Counted from the stretch's first letter, positions 8,165-17,678 are shown. The stretch: 40,781 nucleotides of DNA from Pseudomonadota bacterium (GCA_947449495.1 CANFSB010000012.1:1-40781); one strand, 5' to 3'. Made by a program: numbers and translations. Notes: generated by a model from the letters alone, not told the origin.

Positions 8165-8320
8165 ATGCGTGAGAAAATCAAACTGCTGTCAACCGCGGGC
8201 ACCGGCCATTTCTATGTGGCCATGAAGAACAAGCGTCTTCACCCCGAGAAGCTCGAAACCAAGAAATACGATCCTGTCGTGCGCAAGCACGTCTCTTACA
8301 AAGAGACCAAGATCAAGTAA
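8165..8320 (+). CDS. rpmG: 50S ribosomal protein L33
   Basis: A 51-residue ribosomal protein, [17 protein letters not shown] onward. It matches L33 of E. coli type and lacks the CxxC zinc-binding pairs of zinc-dependent L33 forms, so it should not need zinc. GAGGAG lies just before the ATG. The frame is open 11 codons upstream, but these overlap rpmB and are not coding. A strong terminator follows directly. Confidence 0.97.
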   Translation: MREKIKLLSTAGTGHFYVAMKNKRLHPEKLETKKYDPVVRKHVSYKETKIK

Positions 8321-8323
8321 GCC

Positions 8324-8350
8324 AAAAGCCCGCTTCCAAAGCGGGCTTTT
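8324..8350 (+). terminator. intrinsic terminator of rpmB-rpmG
   Basis: AAAAGCCCGCTT, loop CCA, AAGCGGGCTTTT is a perfect 12-bp stem starting 4 nt after the rpmG stop. The 3' arm ends in TTTT. It is symmetrical in A and T flanks and could also work on minus. It separates rpmBG from mutM. Confidence 0.9.
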
Positions 8351-8377
8351 CGCATCCGGCTTTGGCATCCTGCGCCG

Positions 8378-9193
8378 ATGCCCGAACTGCCCGAAGTAGA
8401 AACCACCCGCCGCGGCATCGAGCCGCACATTGCGGGTCGGCGCTTGCAACACCTTGCTGTGTACGAGCCGCGCCTGCGTTGGCCGGTAGCGCCGGGCATT
8501 GCGCAAGCCGCTGACGGTCAGCGCATCGCCGGTGTGCGCCGGCGCGCCAAATACCTGTTGGTCGATTTGGAACTTGGCAGCCTGCTGCTGCATCTGGGCA
8601 TGTCGGGCAGCCTGCGTGTGCTGCCAGCCGATGCGCCGCGACGGCTTCATGACCATGTCGATCTGCAGCTGGATTCTGGCCAGCTGCTGCGCTTCAACGA
8701 TCCACGCCGCTTCGGCAGCCTGCATTGGCTTACCGGCGATGTGATGGCCCATCCGCTGTTGGCCACGTTGGGGCCGGAACCATTGGAAGATCAGTTCGAC
8801 GGTGCGTATCTGCACAGCCAATGCCGTGGCCGGCGCGTGGCAATCAAACAGCACATCATGAACAGTCACGTGGTGGTGGGCGTGGGCAACATCTACGCCA
8901 GTGAGGCGCTGTTTCGCGCTGGCATCCGCCCGGGCCGTGCGGCGCAGTCACTCACCCGTGCGCAGTGCGATGCCCTGGCGCAGTCCATACGCGATGTGCT
9001 GACGATGGCCATCCGCTCCGGTGGCACCACGCTGCGTGACTATGTCGGTGTCGATGGGTCGCCCGGTTACTTCCGGCAGAAGCTGTATGTATACGAGCGT
9101 GCCGACGAACCCTGTCGCAACTGCAGCACCGCCATACGCCATCGCGTGCAAGGCCAACGCTCCACCTATTACTGCACGCAATGCCAGTCGTGA
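8378..9193 (+). CDS. mutM: formamidopyrimidine-DNA glycosylase
   Basis: A 271-residue bifunctional glycosylase/AP lyase that removes 8-oxoguanine and formamidopyrimidines. The N-terminus MPELPEVETTRRGI supplies the catalytic Pro2 and Glu3; the conserved Lys is in RRRAKYLLV. The helix-two-turn-helix segment carries VVVGVGNIYASEALF. The C-terminal zinc finger is C-R-N-C ... C-T-Q-C. First gene of a tightly overlapped set with the AlkA-like glycosylase, azlC and azlD. Confidence 0.97.
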   Translation: MPELPEVETTRRGIEPHIAGRRLQHLAVYEPRLRWPVAPGIAQAADGQRIAGVRRRAKYLLVDLELGSLLLHLGMSGSLRVLPADAPRRLHDHVDLQLDSGQLLRFNDPRRFGSLHWLTGDVMAHPLLATLGPEPLEDQFDGAYLHSQCRGRRVAIKQHIMNSHVVVGVGNIYASEALFRAGIRPGRAAQSLTRAQCDALAQSIRDVLTMAIRSGGTTLRDYVGVDGSPGYFRQKLYVYERADEPCRNCSTAIRHRVQGQRSTYYCTQCQS

Positions 9194-9876
9194 GTGCCGC
9201 GCAGTTGCTTGCGCATTTCGAGACGGTCGACCCGGTGATGGCAGCGCTGGTGCGCGCGGCCGGACCGTACACCTTGGGCACCACGCCGCGACCTTCAGTG
9301 TATGAATCCTTGGCACGATCCATCGCAGGCCAACAGCTCTCTGGAGCAGTAGCGCGGCGCATCCTTGAGCGTCTTGAAGCGCTGTTCAATGGTAAGTTCC
9401 CCACGCCTGCGCAACTGGCCGCAGCAGAGGTCGAAGCGCTGCGCAGCGTCGGCTTTTCTCAGGCCAAGGTCACTGCACTGCAAGATTTGGCGGCGCACTG
9501 TCTCGATGGCCGATTAGCAGACGATGCAACCCTTGCCACACTTGATGACGAGACTGTGATTGAACACTGCTGCAGCGTGCGCGGCATCGGCCGCTGGACT
9601 GCCGAGATGCTGCTGATGTCTCAGTTGCAGCGCCCTGATGTATTGCCCGTAGGCGACTACGGTGTGTGCAATGGCTTCAAGCTGGCTTATGGTCTGAAAG
9701 CACTGCCACAACCCAAAGCCCTGGCTGCTTGGGGCAAACGCTGGTCGCCTTACCGTTCTGCGGCCGCCTGGTATCTGTGGCGCGCCGTCGATCTGCATCG
9801 TGCAACGCAATTGCCCGCACGCACCGGCCGTGCGCCGCGAGTACTGCAGGTCAAACCCAAAGCACCCAAAACATGA
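9181..9876 (+). CDS. DNA-3-methyladenine glycosylase (AlkA-like, HhH-GPD)
   Basis: A 231-residue HhH-GPD base-excision enzyme. The helix-hairpin-helix is SVRGIGRWTAEMLLM, and the catalytic Asp lies in PVGDYGVCNGFKLAYGL. SIAGQQLSGAVA is the family's N-terminal block. The size matches AlkA-type proteins without the N-terminal domain of E. coli AlkA. ATG 9181 overlaps mutM by 13 nt; GTG 9190 would give a GTGA overlap like others in this window and is equally plausible. It should remove alkylated purines such as 3-methyladenine. Confidence 0.92.
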   Translation: MPVVSAAQLLAHFETVDPVMAALVRAAGPYTLGTTPRPSVYESLARSIAGQQLSGAVARRILERLEALFNGKFPTPAQLAAAEVEALRSVGFSQAKVTALQDLAAHCLDGRLADDATLATLDDETVIEHCCSVRGIGRWTAEMLLMSQLQRPDVLPVGDYGVCNGFKLAYGLKALPQPKALAAWGKRWSPYRSAAAWYLWRAVDLHRATQLPARTGRAPRVLQVKPKAPKT

Positions 9877-10583
9877 GCAACGCCCTACCTGTCACTTTCA
9901 CGCGCGCCGGTTTTCTGCGCGGCGTACGCGCCAGTCCACCGCTACTGATCGGCGGTCTGCCGTTTGGATTGGTGGCGGGCCTGACTGCGCAGGCGCATGG
10001 CCTGAGCTTTCTTGAAAGCACTTTGATGAGCGCCACGGTGTTTGCCGGTTCAGCGCAATTGATCGCACTGGGCGTATGGGCTGCGCCTGTCTCCGTGAGC
10101 ACCGTGAGTCTGGCTTCGCTGACGATGAACCTGCGCTTTTTGCTGATGGGCCCTTTACTAGCGCCCTGGATGGATCAGCTGCGTGGCTGGCGGCGCTGGC
10201 TGAGTCTGTTCTTCATGATTGATCACAACTGGGCACTTGCCCTCAAAGAGATAGACAAAGGCGAGCGCGATGCCGCGTTTCTCATCGGCAGCGGCGTACC
10301 GATCTGGATGGTGTGGGTGGTCAGCAGCATCGTCGGACATCTGTCGGGCAGCCTCATTCATACCGGGCCAGGCCATCCGCTGTTCTTTGCTGCACTGTCC
10401 ACGTTCATCGCACTGCTGGTGCCGATGTGGCGCGGCAAGTCAGATCTGCTGCCCTGGTTGATGGCCGGATCAGTGGCACTGGTCGTGTCGCAGGCCTTGC
10501 CGCATACCGCTTGGCATATCGTGATAGGCGCACTGGCAGGCGGCATAACAGGCCTGCTGCAACAACGCTGGAGACCAGGCTGA
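9873..10583 (+). CDS. azlC: AzlC-family branched-chain amino acid exporter subunit
   Basis: A 236-residue integral membrane protein. Family marks are FLRGVRASPPLLIGGLPFGLVAGL, FAGSAQLIALGVW, the central LTMNLRFLLMG and the FFMIDHNWAL block. With AzlD it exports branched-chain amino acids or their analogues in characterised members; the substrate here is not shown by sequence. ATGA overlap with the glycosylase stop fixes the start. TGATG overlap joins it to the azlD fusion gene. Confidence 0.93.
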   Translation: MSNALPVTFTRAGFLRGVRASPPLLIGGLPFGLVAGLTAQAHGLSFLESTLMSATVFAGSAQLIALGVWAAPVSVSTVSLASLTMNLRFLLMGPLLAPWMDQLRGWRRWLSLFFMIDHNWALALKEIDKGERDAAFLIGSGVPIWMVWVVSSIVGHLSGSLIHTGPGHPLFFAALSTFIALLVPMWRGKSDLLPWLMAGSVALVVSQALPHTAWHIVIGALAGGITGLLQQRWRPG

Positions 10584-11413
10584 TGTCACTGCATACACCT
10601 ACCGTGATCACAATCTTGCTGATGGCGCTGGGCTGCTACGGCTGTCGCGCCGGTGGCTACTGGCTACTGACACGCGTGCGCCCTTCGGCGGCCGTGCAAA
10701 CCGTGTTCTCTTACATTCCGGGCTGTCTGTTCGTCAGCTTTGTTATCCCTGCAGTCATTGGCGGCGGACCAAAAGAATGGATCGGTGCTGCAGTCGCACT
10801 GCTCACAGTGCGACTGACCGGCTCGGTGATCTGGCCCATCTTCACGGGCACTGGTGCTGCCTGGATGGTGTGGTTGCTGGTCGGCACTGCACAAGCCGCA
10901 GAAGTGCCGCGCTGGCAACCGCTACTTGCAGAGAGCAACTTTGCAACGCAATGGCAGAGCGTGGGTGATGTGCCCTGGCGCTGGGAACAAGGCGCATTGG
11001 TGGGCAACGCCGGCGATGGCTTTGTCGTGTCCAACGAACGCTATGCAAACTTTGAGCTGCGTGTCGAAGTACTCATCGAACCACAGACCAACAGCGGTGT
11101 GTTCATCCGCTGCAGCGATGCCAAAGACGTATCGCCCACCAACTGCTACGAAGTGAACCTGTGGGATGACCGTGATGGCGCCTTTGCCACAGGTTCAATT
11201 GTGCAACTGGTGGAGCCAGCCACCAAGCTGCGTGCCTCTGGCCGGTGGAGCACCTTGACGGTACGCGCCCAAGGCACGCATCTGCAGGTCAAGCTCAACG
11301 ACACTGCTGCCGTAGAGTTAGACAATGCAACGCATGCCGAAGGCCACCTCGCCTTGCAGTTTAGAGGCAGCGGCAGCGTGCGCTTTCGCAAGGTAGAGAT
11401 CAGGCCCCTGTAA
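10583..11413 (+). CDS. azlD: AzlD fused to a C-terminal DUF1080 domain
   Basis: A 276-residue fusion. Residues 1-105 are a full-length AzlD-type membrane subunit with its hydrophobic segments (e.g. YIPGCLFVSFVIPAVIGGG). Residues about 110-276 are a DUF1080 / 3-keto-disaccharide hydrolase-like jelly roll: the block around YANFELRVEVL, NSGVFIR, CYEVNLWD, and the closing GSVRFRKVEIRPL. Between them the last hydrophobic segment ends in GTAQA-AE, which looks like a signal-peptidase site, so the DUF1080 part may be displayed in, or cut into, the periplasm. The frame is continuous with no sign of a frameshift. An internal ATG at codon 95 has no ribosome site. DUF1080 members are often tied to sugar degradation; the combination with AzlD is unusual. 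Confidence 0.85.
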   Translation: MSLHTPTVITILLMALGCYGCRAGGYWLLTRVRPSAAVQTVFSYIPGCLFVSFVIPAVIGGGPKEWIGAAVALLTVRLTGSVIWPIFTGTGAAWMVWLLVGTAQAAEVPRWQPLLAESNFATQWQSVGDVPWRWEQGALVGNAGDGFVVSNERYANFELRVEVLIEPQTNSGVFIRCSDAKDVSPTNCYEVNLWDDRDGAFATGSIVQLVEPATKLRASGRWSTLTVRAQGTHLQVKLNDTAAVELDNATHAEGHLALQFRGSGSVRFRKVEIRPL

Positions 11414-11419
11414 TACCCA

Positions 11420-12313
11420 TCAGCGCAGGCGCACCGGCGGCATCGCATTGCACAGGTCGATAGCACCGGCAGGGCGAACAAACCAGCTGTCTGTGCGGTT
11501 GCGTCGCGCTTCTAGCCAACGCGCATAGCTGCTGCTGTCGGTGCGCAGCACCTGCACTACCGGGCGCCCTGCATCCGGCAACTGCGACAACAAGCGGGCC
11601 GACACAATAGGCACACGCTGCGCGGGCGTGGCATAGAACCCCATTGCATCGTCACCGCGTGGCAACGCAGCCAGATATTCCATGCCCAGCAGCACGCGAC
11701 CTACTACCGTGATGTTGCGATCCAGATGACGTGGCGAATGGCCTATCACCGCATACAGTTCGCCAGCGCCTCCAGAATCCGGTGCTGAATCACGCCCGGC
11801 ACCGACCATGCCGTAGCAGTGGGCCAGCCATGCCGGACCGCGAGCACTCTGGCGACCCACAGGCCAACCCTGCGCAAAACCCGCCTCGGGTGCATAGGCA
11901 TCACGCCCAGGCACGGCGTTAAACGGCAGGTCCGCCGGCAACCTCGGCATCTCAAACTCCGCAGGCAAGGTGCGCGAGAGTCCGTCTGGCAAAGGCTTGG
12001 TGCCCTCAGCATCACCCCACTGGGTCACGTAGTTGTCGTTGACGCGCACGATGGCCAGGCCGTCATACCAACCAGACTTCACCAGCGCGGCGATCTGCGC
12101 GGCGTGGCGTGGCGCAAAGGCAGGTGCCAGCTCGATCAGCACCATGCGCTTGTCGGTCAGTTGCATCACATAGGTGTACTGCGGATCTGCAGTGCGCCAG
12201 TGGCTGTCCGGTGATTGCCCCAGTATGTCGGCAGAGCTTGCTGCCGAGGCGCTGCGGCCCAGCGCCAGCATCAACCAGATCGACACCAGTCCAACAGTTT
12301 GAAGGTATTTCAC
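11420..12313 (-). CDS. exported cyclophilin-type peptidyl-prolyl isomerase
   Basis: A 297-residue periplasmic protein. The start is GTG 12313 with GGAG 7 nt upstream, giving VKYLQTVGLVSIWLM...SASA, a signal peptide. Longer open-frame starts would overlap the divergent aldehyde dehydrogenase gene. The cyclophilin fold is visible in VLIELAPAFAPRHAAQIAALVKSGWYDGLAIVRV and later YAVIGHSPRHLDRNITVVGRVLLGMEYL. Prolyl isomerase activity on exported proteins is inferred from the fold; the family has many divergent members, and the canonical FHR motif appears as AIVRV, so catalysis may be weak. Confidence 0.85.
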   Translation of the reverse strand: MKYLQTVGLVSIWLMLALGRSASAASSADILGQSPDSHWRTADPQYTYVMQLTDKRMVLIELAPAFAPRHAAQIAALVKSGWYDGLAIVRVNDNYVTQWGDAEGTKPLPDGLSRTLPAEFEMPRLPADLPFNAVPGRDAYAPEAGFAQGWPVGRQSARGPAWLAHCYGMVGAGRDSAPDSGGAGELYAVIGHSPRHLDRNITVVGRVLLGMEYLAALPRGDDAMGFYATPAQRVPIVSARLLSQLPDAGRPVVQVLRTDSSSYARWLEARRNRTDSWFVRPAGAIDLCNAMPPVRLR

Positions 12314-12392
12314 AGCGCGGCTCCGCAAGGTGGGCGACAGGTGCCAGTGTATGCTCTGCCAAACAACGCGGCGGCTGCCGCAGGGGGAACAC

Positions 12393-13796
12393 ATGGCTTT
12401 CGATTTGATCATCGATGGCGTACGCCGTCAGGCCGCAGCCCATGCCGACGTCAAAAACCCATCCACTGGCGCAGTCGCCGGGCGCATGCCCCTAGCCACT
12501 ACACAAGACTTGGATGATGCCATTGCCGCAGCGGCGCGCGCCTTCAAGACTTGGAGCCAGACCAGCGATGCAGAACGCCAGGCCGCCTGCCATGCCATCG
12601 CTGCAAAAATCGAAGCTCACGCCGAAGAGCTGGCGCGGCTGATCACCGCCGAACAGGGCAAGCAGCTCAACGGTCTAGGTTCACGCTTTGAAGTGGGAGG
12701 CACAGCCGCATGGACCCATGCCACTGCAGACATGCAACTGCCTGTCAGCGTGCTGCAGGACAACGAGCAGGGGCGCATCGAGCTGCATCGCAAACCCATC
12801 GGCGTCATCGGCTCGATCACACCATGGAACTGGCCGATGCTGATCGCCAGCTGGCACATCATTCCGGCGGTGCGCACCGGCAACACGGTGGTCATCAAGC
12901 CCTCGCCCTACACGCCGCTGTCCACCATCCGCATGGTCGAGCTGATGAATGAAGTGCTGCCGCCCGGCGTAGTCAACGTGGTGTCGGGTGACGATGCCTT
13001 GGGCGCGGCACTGTCGTCGCATCCGGGCATCGCCAAGATGGTGTTCACTGGCTCCACGGCAACGGGCCGCAAAATAATGGCCTCAGCGGCACCCACACTC
13101 AAACGCATCACACTGGAATTGGGTGGTAACGATGCAGGCGTGGTGCTGCCCGATGCAGACCCCAAAGCCATCGCACCAGATTTGTTCTGGGGCGCATTCA
13201 TCAATGGCGGGCAAACCTGCGCAGCGCTCAAGCGCCTGTATGTGCACGACAGCATCTACGAGCAGGTGTGCACTGAACTGGTGGCCTTTGCGAGCACCGT
13301 GCCGATGGGTGATGGCTTGGACGAAAACAACCAGCTCGGCCCAATTCAAAACGCCATGCAGTTCAAGCGCGTGGTCGAACTGGTGGAAGAAGCCAAGCAG
13401 GCCGGTGGCCGCATCCTCTGTGGTGGCGCGCCGCTGGCCGGCAACGGCTATTTCTATCCGATCACTTTTGTTGCCGATGTGCAGGAAGGCATTCGATTAG
13501 TGGACGAAGAGCAGTTCGGCCCGGCCCTGCCCATCATTCGTTACACCGACGTTGAAGACGCTATGCGCCGCGCTAACGACAACCCGATGGGCTTGGGCGG
13601 CTCCGTGTGGAGCAGCGACGCGGCCAAGGCCAAGGCGCTGGCACAACGCTTGGAATGCGGCACCGCCTGGGTTAACAAGCACGGCGGTATTCAGCCCAAC
13701 GCGCCGTTTGGCGGCGTCAAGCAATCGGGCATCGGCGTGGAATTTAGCGAAGAGGGCCTGAAGGAATACACCACCGTGCAGACGGTGTACTGCTGA
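12393..13796 (+). CDS. NAD(P)-dependent aldehyde dehydrogenase
   Basis: A 467-residue ALDH-superfamily enzyme that oxidises an aldehyde to an acid. Motifs: TPWNWPM (cofactor site), VVIKPSPYTPLS, VFTGSTATGRKIM (dinucleotide fold), the general-base Glu in LELGGND, and the catalytic Cys in NGGQTCAALKRL. EEQFGPALPI and the C-terminal PFGGVKQSGIGVEF are also present. AGGGGGA stands 5 nt before the ATG; 21 further open codons upstream are non-coding. It diverges from the cyclophilin gene. The substrate cannot be told from sequence. Confidence 0.92.
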   Translation: MAFDLIIDGVRRQAAAHADVKNPSTGAVAGRMPLATTQDLDDAIAAAARAFKTWSQTSDAERQAACHAIAAKIEAHAEELARLITAEQGKQLNGLGSRFEVGGTAAWTHATADMQLPVSVLQDNEQGRIELHRKPIGVIGSITPWNWPMLIASWHIIPAVRTGNTVVIKPSPYTPLSTIRMVELMNEVLPPGVVNVVSGDDALGAALSSHPGIAKMVFTGSTATGRKIMASAAPTLKRITLELGGNDAGVVLPDADPKAIAPDLFWGAFINGGQTCAALKRLYVHDSIYEQVCTELVAFASTVPMGDGLDENNQLGPIQNAMQFKRVVELVEEAKQAGGRILCGGAPLAGNGYFYPITFVADVQEGIRLVDEEQFGPALPIIRYTDVEDAMRRANDNPMGLGGSVWSSDAAKAKALAQRLECGTAWVNKHGGIQPNAPFGGVKQSGIGVEFSEEGLKEYTTVQTVYC

Positions 13797-13835
13797 TACA
13801 GTGCCGCCACCCCACCCCATGCAGCGGAGCAACCC

Positions 13836-14894
13836 ATGTCACGACTGAACCACGCCATCACCTGTGGCTTGTTGGGCTGTGCTGTATTGGCTGGGGGTAG
13901 CACCGAGGCTGCAGACAAGACGGCTACTGCGCCCTATCAGATCAGCAGTCGATGGGTATTGCAGGGCACCGGCGGCTGGGACTATCTGACGATGGATACG
14001 CCGCTGCATCGCTTGTTCATCACGCACGGAGACCGCGTGATAGTGCTCGACAGCCGTAGCGGCGCGACGCTGGGTCAAATAGCCAACCTCGCTGGCGTAC
14101 ACGGTGTGGCGCTGGCGCCAGAACTGCATCGTGGATACACCAGCAACGGCCGCGCCAACACAGTCACCGAATTCGACTACGACACGCTGCTGGTGCTGCG
14201 CGAAGTAAAAGTCGCCGGCAATAACCCTGACGCGATCCTGTACGACGCCCCCACCAAGCGGCTGTTCACGTTCAACGGTCGCAGCAAAGATGCCAGCGTG
14301 TTTGATGCGGTGTCGCTCAAGCCGCTGGCCACCATTCCCCTGCCTGACAAGCCGGAGTTCGCCGTTGCCGATGGCAAGGGCAACGTATTCGTCAACATCG
14401 AGAGCGCGCCGGGCCGACTGCTGAGCATCGACACCAACAAGCTGACGGTCTCTGCCAACTGGGAGCTCAAGGGTTGCGATGAGCCGACCGGCCTTGCCAT
14501 TAACACCGCGCAGAATCATCTGTACTCGGTCTGCAACGACAAAGTCATGGCAGTTACCGACGCTGTATCGGGCAAGGCGGTGGCGCGCGTGCCCATAGGC
14601 AAAGGCACCGATGCTGTGGCTTACGATGCCGACCTGAGGCTGGTAGTGGCTTCCAATGGCGATGGCAGTATCAGCGTGATTCGCGCCGGTGCTGGCAGCA
14701 GTTATACGGTGGCGGGCACAGTTGCCACACAGGCCGGCGCACGCACCATGACGCTGGATCCGACGACCCACCAACTGTTCACCGCCACCTCAAGCTTCGG
14801 TCCAGTGCCGCCCGTTACAGCAGCACAACCGCATCCGCGCGCGCAACCGCTGCCAGACACTTTTACGGTGATTGTCGCCGCTCCGCGTCAGTAA
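13836..14894 (+). CDS. exported YncE-like beta-propeller protein
   Basis: A 352-residue secreted protein with signal peptide MSRLNHAITCGLLGCAVLAGGSTEA. It contains repeated beta-propeller blades of the YVTN/YncE kind, e.g. RLFITHGDRVIVLDSRSGATLGQI and HLYSVCNDKVMAVTDAVSGKAVARV. Such proteins bind partners or DNA in the periplasm, and no enzymatic residue can be named. GGAG lies upstream of the ATG. It follows the aldehyde dehydrogenase after 39 bp and converges with ggt, whose stop codon overlaps its end by 7 bp. Confidence 0.85.
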   Translation: MSRLNHAITCGLLGCAVLAGGSTEAADKTATAPYQISSRWVLQGTGGWDYLTMDTPLHRLFITHGDRVIVLDSRSGATLGQIANLAGVHGVALAPELHRGYTSNGRANTVTEFDYDTLLVLREVKVAGNNPDAILYDAPTKRLFTFNGRSKDASVFDAVSLKPLATIPLPDKPEFAVADGKGNVFVNIESAPGRLLSIDTNKLTVSANWELKGCDEPTGLAINTAQNHLYSVCNDKVMAVTDAVSGKAVARVPIGKGTDAVAYDADLRLVVASNGDGSISVIRAGAGSSYTVAGTVATQAGARTMTLDPTTHQLFTATSSFGPVPPVTAAQPHPRAQPLPDTFTVIVAAPRQ

Positions 14895-16579
14895 AGCCCG
14901 GCTGTGCCGACACCGCGCGGATCCGAGGCCGCGCTAACGGTGCCAGTGGCAGTGTCCCAGGTAACCACCTGCAGATTGCCCCAAGTCTCGCGACGGCTGA
15001 GCTTATGGCCGCGCTTTTCCAGCTCGGTCACTTCGTCAGCGGTCAGCGCGGCAGCCTCATAGGCCAGCACGTCGGGCTGGTACTGATGATGGATGCGCGG
15101 TGCGGCCACAATCTGCTGCGCGGTCTTGCCGTCTATCCAGTCCAGCGTCGCCAGCAGCACCATACCGGTGATAAGGCTACCGCCCGGTGAACCCACCACC
15201 ATCACGCCCCGCGGACCTTCCACAAACGTGGGCGTGACCGACGACAGCATGCGCTTGCCCGGCGCGATCTCGTTGGCTGTGGCGCCAATCAAGCCATAGA
15301 TATTGGGCACGCCCGGCTTGATGGAAAAATCATCCATCTGGTTGTTGAGCAGCAACCCCGTGCCCGGAACCATGAGCCCGGTACCAAACCCTGCATTGAG
15401 GGTGATGGTGCCGGCAACGCGGTTACCTTGGGCATCCATGATGGAGAAGTGCGTGGTGTTGGTGCCGGTCGACAAGTTCTCGGGCGCATCGGCCAGCGTG
15501 GCACTGGGCGTGGCGCGATCCAGACGGATGGACGTGCGCAGGCCAGCGGCATACACCGGATCGAGCAGCTGGGCGACGGGGATCTTTACGAAGTCCGAAT
15601 CGCCTAGATACACCGCGCGATCACGATGCACGCGGCGCATGGCTTCGATGATGACGTGCTTGCGCGTGACTGCATCGAGCTTATCGAGCGGATAGCCCTC
15701 GAGAATATGCAACGCCTCGACCAGCGCGATGCCACCGGATGACGGCGGCGGCGCCGAGATTAGCTTTACACCACGATAGGTGCCGACCACAGCCTCGCGC
15801 TCGACCACGGTATAGCGCTTGAGATCTTCGGCGGTCCAAATGCCGCCAAGCTTGCTCATACCCTCCAGCATCTGCTTGGACACGGTGCCGGTGTAATAAG
15901 ACTGCATGCCCTCAGTAGCCAGCGTTTGCAGCGTGCGGGCCAGCAACGGCTGCTTGAGCTTCGCACCGACTGGCAGTGGCTCACCCTCTTTGACGAAGAA
16001 GGTCTTAAGGCCATCAGCTGTCTTGGCAAACTGTGCGGACTTTTGTTTGAGCCCTGCGTGCAGACGCGGATACATATCAAAGCCATCGCGTGCCAGTTTG
16101 ATAGCCGGCGCCAAGCTGACCGCCAAGGGCAAACGCCCATAGCGCGACTGCAACACGCCAAGTCCTGCAGGCTCGCCGGACACACCCGCAGCCAGTGCAG
16201 TGTTGGTCGACGCGCCCTTAATCGGATTGCCATCCTTGTCCAGATACATGTCGCGCGTGGCAGCCAAGGGCGCCACTTCGCGCGCATCGACGATGACGTT
16301 GCGACCATCGGCAGCGCTGTGCAGCAGAAACAGACCTCCGCCACTGATGCCAGAACCACTGGGTTCGACCACCGCCAGCGCAGCGCTTACCGCAACGGCG
16401 GCATCAAAGGCATTGCCGCCCTTTTGCAGCACTTCCATGCCCGCAGCAGTAGCCAGCGGATGGGCGCTAGCGATGGCAGCTTTACCCGGTGCGGCTTCGG
16501 CAGCGAACCCAAATTGCTGCAAACCAGGCAGCAACACCAGCAGCAATACAACGCTCAACTGCAGTCGGAATGTTTTCAT
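14888..16579 (-). CDS. ggt: gamma-glutamyltransferase
   Basis: A 563-residue periplasmic Ntn hydrolase that cleaves glutathione and transfers the gamma-glutamyl group. A signal peptide covers residues 1-26. The autoprocessing site is the Thr in NTTHFSIMD, which becomes the N-terminal nucleophile of the small subunit. The oxyanion loop GSPGGSLI and the family N-terminal block [27 protein letters not shown] are present. ATGA overlap with coaD makes it the third gene of rsmD-coaD-ggt, an unusual operon partner. Confidence 0.95.
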   Translation of the reverse strand: MKTFRLQLSVVLLLVLLPGLQQFGFAAEAAPGKAAIASAHPLATAAGMEVLQKGGNAFDAAVAVSAALAVVEPSGSGISGGGLFLLHSAADGRNVIVDAREVAPLAATRDMYLDKDGNPIKGASTNTALAAGVSGEPAGLGVLQSRYGRLPLAVSLAPAIKLARDGFDMYPRLHAGLKQKSAQFAKTADGLKTFFVKEGEPLPVGAKLKQPLLARTLQTLATEGMQSYYTGTVSKQMLEGMSKLGGIWTAEDLKRYTVVEREAVVGTYRGVKLISAPPPSSGGIALVEALHILEGYPLDKLDAVTRKHVIIEAMRRVHRDRAVYLGDSDFVKIPVAQLLDPVYAAGLRTSIRLDRATPSATLADAPENLSTGTNTTHFSIMDAQGNRVAGTITLNAGFGTGLMVPGTGLLLNNQMDDFSIKPGVPNIYGLIGATANEIAPGKRMLSSVTPTFVEGPRGVMVVGSPGGSLITGMVLLATLDWIDGKTAQQIVAAPRIHHQYQPDVLAYEAAALTADEVTELEKRGHKLSRRETWGNLQVVTWDTATGTVSAASDPRGVGTAGLY

Positions 16580-17058
16580 GATGATTTCTTATTGCGCAGC
16601 GCAGTGGCCACGATGGGATGGACGAACTCGTCAATAGCACCGCCGTGTCTGGCGATGTCGCGCACAAGTGTCGACGAAATGCAGGCGTTGCCTTCCTGAG
16701 GCGCCAGAAACACGGTTTCAAGGCCAGGCAGCAAGCGACGCGACATGTTCGCTAACTGAAACTCGAACTCAAAATCCGAAACTGTACGCAAGCCACGCAA
16801 CACCACATGGATGCCGTGCTCACGCGCCAAATCAACCGTCAGACCGCTGTAACCGATGACGCGCACGTTGGGCAGATCTGCAAACACGGCACGCGCCAAC
16901 TCTACGCGCTCCTCCAACGTGAACAACGGTGTCTTGCTGCTGCTGGCTGCAATGGCCAACAACACTTCATCAAACAGTTGAGCACCACGACGCAACAAAT
17001 CTGTATGGCCGTTAGTGATCGGATCGAAACTGCCGGGGTAGATTGCCCTGCGCATCAT
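16576..17058 (-). CDS. coaD: pantetheine-phosphate adenylyltransferase
   Basis: A 160-residue nucleotidyltransferase making dephospho-CoA from phosphopantetheine and ATP. It has the T/HxGH motif in [16 protein letters not shown] and the second signature [14 protein letters not shown]. Start MMRRAIYPG overlaps the rsmD stop as ATGA; the second Met is an alternative. In E. coli coaD follows the mutM region; here it is about 7 kb from mutM, with the intervening genes inserted between. Together with coaBC, the window holds two steps of CoA synthesis. Confidence 0.96.
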   Translation of the reverse strand: MMRRAIYPGSFDPITNGHTDLLRRGAQLFDEVLLAIAASSSKTPLFTLEERVELARAVFADLPNVRVIGYSGLTVDLAREHGIHVVLRGLRTVSDFEFEFQLANMSRRLLPGLETVFLAPQEGNACISSTLVRDIARHGGAIDEFVHPIVATALRNKKSS

Positions 17059-17630
17059 GGTGTGACCTGAGAGGCAGTAGAGAACAGATGATAACCGACC
17101 TCGCCGGCGCGGCCCTGCCGATGCACAGCCCAGCCCGTAGGCAATGGGGGCAACGGATCATTGGCGGGCACCTCCAAGTACACCAATGCACCGCGGGCCA
17201 ACACACCCGGACGGGACAGTGCGTTCAACGTGCCGGTCACCAACCCTGAGGCAAACGGCGGATCGAGAAACACCACATCCCAAGGGCCACCCGCGCCGCG
17301 CACCGCCTGCACCGCGTCATCGATCTGAAAACGCGCACCCTCTACTGCGAACTTCTCGACCACCGCTCGCAAGGCAACCACCGCAGGTCCACTGCGATCC
17401 ACAAACAGCACCTGCGAGGCACCGCGCGACAAGGCCTCCAAGCCCAACGCCCCGCTGCCGGCAAACAAGTCCAGACACCGTGCGCCATGGATGACCGGCT
17501 GTAGCCAGTTGAATAGCGTTTCACGCACCCGGTCGGGCGTGGGCCGGATGGCCGGATCATCGGCAAACTGCCAGCGCCTTCCGCGCAGACTGCCGCCGAT
17601 AATCCGCAATTGGCGAATACCTCGTTTCAT
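17055..17630 (-). CDS. rsmD: 16S rRNA (guanine966-N2)-methyltransferase
   Basis: A 191-residue SAM-dependent enzyme that methylates G966 of 16S rRNA. Motif I is [20 protein letters not shown], and the catalytic motif IV is DPPF in [11 protein letters not shown]. The N-terminus [14 protein letters not shown] and [14 protein letters not shown] are typical. It is divergent from ftsY, as in E. coli and Pseudomonas. 48 bp separate the two start codons, so promoters for both must lie there or reach into the genes. Confidence 0.95.
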   Translation of the reverse strand: MKRGIRQLRIIGGSLRGRRWQFADDPAIRPTPDRVRETLFNWLQPVIHGARCLDLFAGSGALGLEALSRGASQVLFVDRSGPAVVALRAVVEKFAVEGARFQIDDAVQAVRGAGGPWDVVFLDPPFASGLVTGTLNALSRPGVLARGALVYLEVPANDPLPPLPTGWAVHRQGRAGEVGYHLFSTASQVTP

Positions 17631-17678
17631 GGCGCAAGCCTATTACACTAGGGGCTGTCGTAGCGGCCTGTTGATCCC

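Noticed and set aside
7090-8202. Long minus-strand open frame of about 370 codons over radC and rpmB
   Set aside because: It lies antisense to clear radC and rpmB, has low-complexity composition and matches no family.
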